Assembly: GCF_026015985.1 (NCBI RefSeq)
Contig: NZ_CP110389.1
Location: 2,016,001 to 2,080,000 of the forward strand
Length of the DNA: 64,000 nucleotides
Direction: 5' to 3'
Source: Rhodopseudomonas sp. P2A-2r
GTDB lineage: Bacteria > Pseudomonadota > Alphaproteobacteria > Rhizobiales > Xanthobacteraceae
Part shown: piece after piece, positions 59,528 to 64,000 of the stretch
Numbering within the stretch: the first letter of the stretch is position 1
How the letters are laid out: every line of letters starts with the position of its first letter
Notes under the pieces: model-generated
Told to the model about the DNA's origin: nothing
The model's input: only the letters and a program-made list of their open reading frames with translations
The model's database searches: none
Made by a program: the position numbers and the translations under genes

Positions 59528-60285
59528 GCGCGGGCATCAACAAGGCGCTGCTGGGCGTCACGCCGATCGTGCTGTTCCTTGCGCTGTGGCAGTCGCTGGT
59601 GTCGTTCGGCTATGCGCCGGTGACCTTGCTGCCGGCGCCGGGCTCGGTGTTCCTGCGGCTCGGCCAGCAGTTGCTGACCAGCGATTTCTTGCACGAGATC
59701 GCCGCCACCTTGTTCCGGCTGTTCGCCGGCTTCGGCATCGCCGTGGTGCTCGGCGTCTCCATCGGCCTTGCCGCCGCGGTCAGCCCGGCAATTAATGCAG
59801 TGGTCAAGCCGCTGGTGCGCGTGCTGGCGCCGATCCCGAAGGTCGCGCTGTATCCGGCGCTGCTGCTGATCCTCGGTTTCGGCCATGCGTCCAAGATCAC
59901 GCTGGTGACGGCCGATGCGCTGTTCCCGATCCTGCTGTCGACCTATTACGGCGCCTCGATGGTCGAGCAGAAGCTGATCTGGTCGGCGATGGCCGCGGGC
60001 ACGCCGCGTTGGCAGATCCTGTTCAAGGTCGTGCTGCCGGCGGCGATGCCCTCGATCCTCACCGGCTGCCGCATCGGCCTCGTCATCTCCTGCATCGTGG
60101 TATTTCTGGCCGAGATGATCACCTCGACGGATGGCCTCGGCCATATGCTGGTGCAGGCGGCGCGCACCTTCCAGACCGTCGACATGTTCGTGCCGCTGAT
60201 CACCATCTCGATGCTCGGGCTGATCCTGAACGGCCTGCTTCACGGCCTGCGGACGTATCTGCTCAGGGGATTTTCGGAGGTGTGA
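59524..60285 (+). CDS. ABC transporter permease 2 (NitT/TauT family)
   Basis: A 253-residue permease with about six spans, KPLVRVLAPIPKVALYPALL, and EAA loop AMAAGTPRWQILFKVVLPAA. It is a clear paralogue of permease 1. The ATG overlaps the permease 1 stop. Two distinct permeases with one ATPase imply a heterodimeric channel; most SsuC/TauC-type systems use one permease gene. No substrate-binding protein follows; the next gene is on the other strand. Confidence 0.9.
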   Translation: MSAGINKALLGVTPIVLFLALWQSLVSFGYAPVTLLPAPGSVFLRLGQQLLTSDFLHEIAATLFRLFAGFGIAVVLGVSIGLAAAVSPAINAVVKPLVRVLAPIPKVALYPALLLILGFGHASKITLVTADALFPILLSTYYGASMVEQKLIWSAMAAGTPRWQILFKVVLPAAMPSILTGCRIGLVISCIVVFLAEMITSTDGLGHMLVQAARTFQTVDMFVPLITISMLGLILNGLLHGLRTYLLRGFSEV

Positions 60286-60332
60286 CCCTCATCCTGAGGA
60301 GCATCGCGTAGCGATGCGTCTCGAAGGATGAG
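60285..60332. repeat. Palindrome of the CCTCATCCTGAGG...CTCGAAGGATGAG family
   Basis: ACCCTCATCCTGAGGAGC, ATCGCGTAGCGAT, then GTCTCGAAGGATGAG. It is related to the compound repeat at 13431-13558. It lies between the convergent permease and malonyl-CoA decarboxylase genes and may terminate both. Confidence 0.65.
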
Positions 60333-60339
60333 AACACTA

Positions 60340-61695
60340 CTATCCCAGCCGCATATCAAGCAGCCGTCGGCCGCCTTCGGTCTTCAGCATCTTCTTCACC
60401 GCGCTGGACGCAGCGATCTCGTAATGGTCGGCATAGGCCTCGTGGTTCTTCTCGATATCGTCGAGGCGATAGAGATAGTTGACCATCAGCCCGGCGGATT
60501 CGCGCAGGCCCTTGTCGGAGACGTCGCCGAGCCAGTCGACGCGCTCCAGCCGCGCGCCGTTGCCGAGATGGAAGCGGGCCACGGAATCCACCGGCGCGCC
60601 GCGCGGCATCTTGGCCTTCAGGAAGTAGTGCGCGGCCAGCGGCTCGATCACTGTGCGCAGTTGCGCGGCGAGCGGCGCGTCCTCGATCCACTCCCGCGTA
60701 TCGAGGTGGACCAGCAATGCGCGCTCTTCCTCGGTGACCGGCAGGTCGGGCGCACGCTTCAGCCATTTCATGAAGCCGGGCACCGGCGACAGGGTAACGA
60801 AGTTTTCCAGCTTCGGCAGTTCGCGACGCAGTTCCTCGACCACCTGCTTGATCAGAAAGTTGCCGAAGGAAATGCCGGCGAGGCCACGCTGGCAGTTGGA
60901 GATCGAATAGAACACCGCCGTTCGCGCGCGCGCGACGGCGACCGGCTCGCGGTCCTCGGCCAAAAGCGGCGCGATGGCGCCGGGAATGGTCTCGGTCAGC
61001 GCGACCTCGACGAAGATCAGCGGCTCGTCGACCAGGGCGGGATGGAAGAATGCGTAGCAGCGGCGGTCGGCGGGATCGATGCGGCGGCGAAGGTCGTCCC
61101 AGTCGTGGATTTCGTGCACTGCCTCGTACTTGATCACCTTTTCGAGAATAATGGCCGGCGTCGACCAATCGATCCTGCGCAGCACGAGAAACCCCCTGTT
61201 GAACCAGGATGCCAGGAGATGGACGAGATCGCGGTCGACGGCGCCGAGATCCTTCTGGCTGTCTTTGAGGTCGAGCAGATCGGCGCGCATCGCCACCAAT
61301 TCGCTGGTGGCGCCGGGCGCACGGTTCAGCCGGCGAAACAGCTCCTGCCGCTGCGGCTCGGAGGCGAAATGCAGATCGCCCGGGTCCATATCGTCGGGCG
61401 TTGCTTGCCACGCCGCGATGGCTCTATCGAGCTTGTCGCGGTCGGGGCCGTAATGATGGGCGAGGGCTTCGAAGAATCCGAGCCGGCCGGCGGCATCGAG
61501 GCTGTGATAGCGATCGAGCACGCCGCGTGCGATCACCGTGCCTGACGCTTCGCCGCGCCCTGACAATAATTCGCCGCACAGCTCGATCAGGTCGGAGGCA
61601 TTCTGCGGATCGATCGAGGCAGGGCCGAGCCGCAGCAGGGTGCGGCCGCGTTCCGAGATCGAAGCGAGAAGGTCGGAGAAGAAGTCGTTCGGCAT
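60340..61695 (-). CDS. Malonyl-CoA decarboxylase
   Basis: A 451-residue enzyme that converts malonyl-CoA to acetyl-CoA and CO2. An N-terminal helical domain (to about 165) precedes a GNAT-like catalytic domain with FLVLRRIDWSTPAIILEKVI, CYAFFHPALVDEPLIFVEVAL, ISFGNFLIKQVVEELRRELP, the Ser region FVTLSPVPGFMKWL, the His region LAAHYFLKAKMPRG, and GLMVNYLYRLDDIEKNHE. In rhizobia the homologue (MatA) is part of a malonate operon, but no malonyl-CoA synthetase or carrier gene is next to it here. It may clear malonyl-CoA formed from dicarboxylate beta-oxidation. Confidence 0.93.
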   Translation of the reverse strand: MPNDFFSDLLASISERGRTLLRLGPASIDPQNASDLIELCGELLSGRGEASGTVIARGVLDRYHSLDAAGRLGFFEALAHHYGPDRDKLDRAIAAWQATPDDMDPGDLHFASEPQRQELFRRLNRAPGATSELVAMRADLLDLKDSQKDLGAVDRDLVHLLASWFNRGFLVLRRIDWSTPAIILEKVIKYEAVHEIHDWDDLRRRIDPADRRCYAFFHPALVDEPLIFVEVALTETIPGAIAPLLAEDREPVAVARARTAVFYSISNCQRGLAGISFGNFLIKQVVEELRRELPKLENFVTLSPVPGFMKWLKRAPDLPVTEEERALLVHLDTREWIEDAPLAAQLRTVIEPLAAHYFLKAKMPRGAPVDSVARFHLGNGARLERVDWLGDVSDKGLRESAGLMVNYLYRLDDIEKNHEAYADHYEIAASSAVKKMLKTEGGRRLLDMRLG

Positions 61696-61979
61696 GGCAG
61701 ATCAATTCCCGGCTGGCAGCCCACGGCCAGTTGCGTGGAATATAACAGGTTGTCGCGCGTAATGCGCGGTGATTTGAAACGTGAACGGCTGCACATAATC
61801 GTGTCTGTCGGGCGCCCTCTTGGCAAGAGGTGATGGGAGCCCAAATGACGCGACCGCTTGGAGCACGGTCGGGCGATCGCCTTGATAGCGGGCACACGAT
61901 CCACGGTCGGTCTTTTACGATTCCGCAACCGTTCCGGTTCCATAGAAGTACGATTGTTTTTTCATTTTGAAGGTTGAAC
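61696..61979. promoter_or_regulatory. Divergent intergenic region, malonyl-CoA decarboxylase / YHYH gene
   Basis: A 284-base gap with no gene that I can support. It should contain both promoters. The only notable items are a small hairpin CGCG-CGTAATG-CGCG near 61757 and an A+T-rich stretch (about 61950-61970) just before the YHYH start. No sigma consensus is clear. Confidence 0.35.
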
Positions 61980-63363
61980 ATGCCATTTGAAGCGCGTCGA
62001 CGGGCAAGCCGCGTAAGATGCCTCGCAGCCGTCTGTGCGCTCGCGCTCGGCTCCGCCAGTCTGGCCGGGTCCGTTGGGGCACTTGCGCACGAGCAGGTGT
62101 CCACTTCGATCGGCTCCTACCGCACGTGTCCGACCGCCGGCCCGCTGTCTTCGAAGTCGCGGGCAGCTTTGACGGCACCGTTCAACGAGATTGAAAGTTT
62201 CCGTGTGTTGCAGGGCACGACCGTCTGGAAGACCGTCGCGTCGCAGCTCCTGGTCAACCGCGACAAGCAGAAGCCATGCTACGGATTCAGCGACACGCCC
62301 GAATGGACCAAGGTCGTGTCGAGAATCCCGACCAACGTGCTCGCCGTGCAGACCAATACCGATCGGACGGCTGCACTCATCTATGTCAGCGGTCTGCCGG
62401 GGTATCTCATCGAGACGCCCAAGGTGTTCGCCAGCTTCAAGCCCGGCGATACCTACGGCATCTTCCGGGTCGCGACCGCGCCCACCGTCGATACCCGGCC
62501 CACGCACGACTTCGCCGACAAGGGGGCGATCGGGATTTTCGTCAATGGCGTGAGCATGTTCAATTATACGGACACCTTCGCCTATGCCAACAAGGGTGTC
62601 TGGTCATACGATGCCAATGTCGCCGAAGCCCTGATCGTCAATTCCGATATTTCGCATGCGACACCGAGCAATCTTCCGCAGTTTCCGAAGAGCCGTGGCA
62701 TCTTCCACAACCACCAGATGTCAATCCGGCTGTTGAACGAGCTGAAGGACCCGTATTTTTCTGGTCGCCTGGCGCATTCGAAGCTGGTTGGGTTTGTGAT
62801 CGACAGCTATCCGATCTACGGACCGCTCGGCTATTCCTCGAAGGACGTCTCGTCGGGGCTGAAGACGCTGAAAAGTAGCTACCTCAAGCGGACCTGGACG
62901 ACGACGTCGATGCGGGGAAGCAATCATCGCAGTTCGGTTCCGGCGTGGGCCGTGGTGGGCTGGGACAACAGCAATGCGACCGGCACGACCCTGCTGAATC
63001 TGTTCAAGAAGCCGAAGTCGGACCTGTTGTATGCCGATGGCAAGACGGACGGGCCTGTCGTGTATGAGGGCAAGGACGAGCGGCTCTCCGGCGAGATCAA
63101 GCTGCTGGCCGGTTCGGTCGGTCTCAAGCGCGACCCGCAAGGGTATGTCTATTGGGAAAGCCCCGTCTCCCTTCCAGTACAAGGGCGTGCCGGACCCGTT
63201 CAATGCCAGGATCGACAACAGCGCGCGCACCGCCTACTTTTTGAATGGTGCGAACGCATCAACGACGATTTTTGACGTTGGCGTGACGGGAAAGGACGAT
63301 CAGGGGAAGCCGGTGCGCGGCGCGGTGCCTGAGGCCTGGCAAAAGAAATTGAGCGAGGATTAG
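61980..63363 (+). CDS. Exported YHYH-domain protein (reading frame altered near 63161)
   Basis: An exported protein of about 460 residues with an N-terminal signal peptide (CLAAVCALALGSASLAGSVG). The core has IGIFVNGVSMFNYTDTF, GIFHNHQMSIRLLNELKD and LVGFVIDSYPIYGPLGYSSK, the YHYH-domain pattern. Function unknown. One frame runs to a stop at 63275 with a false tail; the true C-terminus (FQYKGVPDPFNARIDNSART to WQKKLSED) is in another frame to 63363. Removing one C from CCCC at 63161-63164 restores YWESPSPFQYKG. The ATG at 61980 has a GAAGG site six bases away. Confidence 0.75.
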
Positions 63364-63443
63364 GTTAGGTCGCCTCGGCTCGCTTTTGGGCGAACCGGGG
63401 CCGATGCGATCGACAGGCGTTCGTGACCGTAGGTGAAACGGCG

Positions 63444-64000
63444 CTACGGATGCTGCTTGTGCCGGCCTGACACGCCGGTGTCGATCAACAGATCCAGCGC
63501 ATATTTGATGGTCGCGCGCTGCTCGTCGGTGAATTGGCTGAGCAGTTCGGTCTCGTGTTTCACGGCCGCGGCGAGCGCGGGCTTGATGCGGGCGCGGCCT
63601 TTGGCGGTGAGGTGCAGGGTGACGCGCCGGCGGTCGTCGGCGGTGCCCTTGCGCTGGACGAGGTCGTCGGCCTCCATGCGGTCGAGCACTTTCGTGAGGC
63701 CCGGCTGCTTCATCAGCGCCATCGTCGCCAGTTCGCCCACCGACAGGCCTTCGACATCGATCAGGCAGGCCAGCACGCGCCACTCGGGGACGGTGAGGTC
63801 CCAGTTCTTCAACTCGGCGTGGAATTCGCTGGAGACGATGAAGCTCGCCCGCGCCAACAGATAAGCGAGGTAGTTGCGCGCAAAGCTGTTGCTGGGCAGC
63901 GACGGCGGCCGACGGAGCGTGTTGTCGATGCGACGCAGCTCGCCGGAATGAAACACCAGCGGATCGTGCTGGCGCTCGACGAAGCGCACGACCTCGCCGA
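63444..64000 (-). CDS. MarR-family transcriptional regulator (5' end outside the window)
   Basis: A winged-helix regulator of at least 181 residues. Its frame stays open to the window edge, so the start may lie beyond base 64000; GTG at 63989 is one candidate. The domain has LAYLLARASFIVSSEFHAEL, LTVPEWRVLACLIDVEGLSV, the recognition helix MALMKQPGLTKVLDRMEADD, and the wing RKGTADDRRRVTLHLTAKG. This is typical MarR organisation; members are usually released by aromatic or acyl ligands. The target genes are probably outside the window. Confidence 0.88.
   Translation of the reverse strand, partial: GEVVRFVERQHDPLVFHSGELRRIDNTLRRPPSLPSNSFARNYLAYLLARASFIVSSEFHAELKNWDLTVPEWRVLACLIDVEGLSVGELATMALMKQPGLTKVLDRMEADDLVQRKGTADDRRRVTLHLTAKGRARIKPALAAAVKHETELLSQFTDEQRATIKYALDLLIDTGVSGRHKQHP

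Overview
This 64 kb window is chromosomal DNA from a high-GC alphaproteobacterium. Gene content and order point to the Bradyrhizobium/Rhodopseudomonas group (Nitrobacteraceae): a pimeloyl-CoA (pim) operon, kdp, a Ku/LigD pair, a GlgE-TreYZ glucan/trehalose cluster, a fused transaldolase-glucose-6-phosphate isomerase, a pqq operon, EcfG-type promoters and abundant palindromic intergenic repeats. This assignment is inferred from gene families, not from a database search. No rRNA, tRNA, CRISPR array or prophage was seen; the only clear mobile element is one IS110-type insertion sequence.

Layout. 1-5.0 kb (+): dicarboxylate/aromatic beta-oxidation (end of an acyl-CoA ligase, thiolase, PimC/PimD-type dehydrogenases, an SDR). 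5.2-13.4 kb (+): a small membrane peptide and kdpFABCDE. 13.6-17.9 kb: histone-like DUF6496 protein, small secreted protein, ku (-) and ligD (+), the last two diverging from overlapping EcfG-like promoters. 18.1-18.7 kb: DUF3309 peptide and a PHA-granule regulator. 19-33.1 kb (-): glgE, treS-maltokinase, glgB, glgX, treZ and treY, a single run with mostly ATGA overlaps. 33.2-37.0 kb (+): malQ and a GH15 glucoamylase-like gene. 37.1-44.6 kb (-): tal-pgi, gnd, zwf, pgl, gntK and a HAD phosphatase (glucose-6-phosphate, gluconate and pentose-phosphate enzymes). 44.8-45.9 kb: two exported proteins. 46.0-47.2 kb: IS110 element between REP-like palindromes. 47.3-52.4 kb (-): a small barrel protein and pqqABCDE with a proline iminopeptidase as last gene. 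52.6-54.9 kb (+): DUF6894, a PQQ sugar dehydrogenase-like protein and a dihaem cytochrome c. 55.1-55.5 kb: an unexplained structured non-coding block. 55.5-60.3 kb (+): amidase, glutathione peroxidase, DUF3297, and an ABC importer with two permeases. 60.3-64 kb: malonyl-CoA decarboxylase (-), a YHYH-domain exported protein (+) and a 5'-truncated MarR regulator (-).

How it fits together. The 19-45 kb stretch reads as one carbon-storage and stress-solute block: trehalose to maltose-1-phosphate to alpha-glucan (TreS-Mak, GlgE, GlgB), glucan back to trehalose (GlgX, TreY, TreZ) or glucose (MalQ, GH15), then glucose-6-phosphate oxidation. EcfG-like promoters lie before ku, ligD, DUF3309 and malQ, with a weaker one before tal-pgi, suggesting general-stress control of DNA end-joining and glucan/trehalose turnover. 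The pqq operon makes the cofactor for the neighbouring dehydrogenase, which could pass electrons to the cytochrome.

Caution: eight reading-frame breaks (kdpB, kdpD, ligD, glgX, pip, two in tal-pgi, one in the YHYH gene) are each restored by a one-base change, nearly all in a short homopolymer. They look like assembly/sequencing indels rather than eight pseudogenes, and these genes are annotated across the break.
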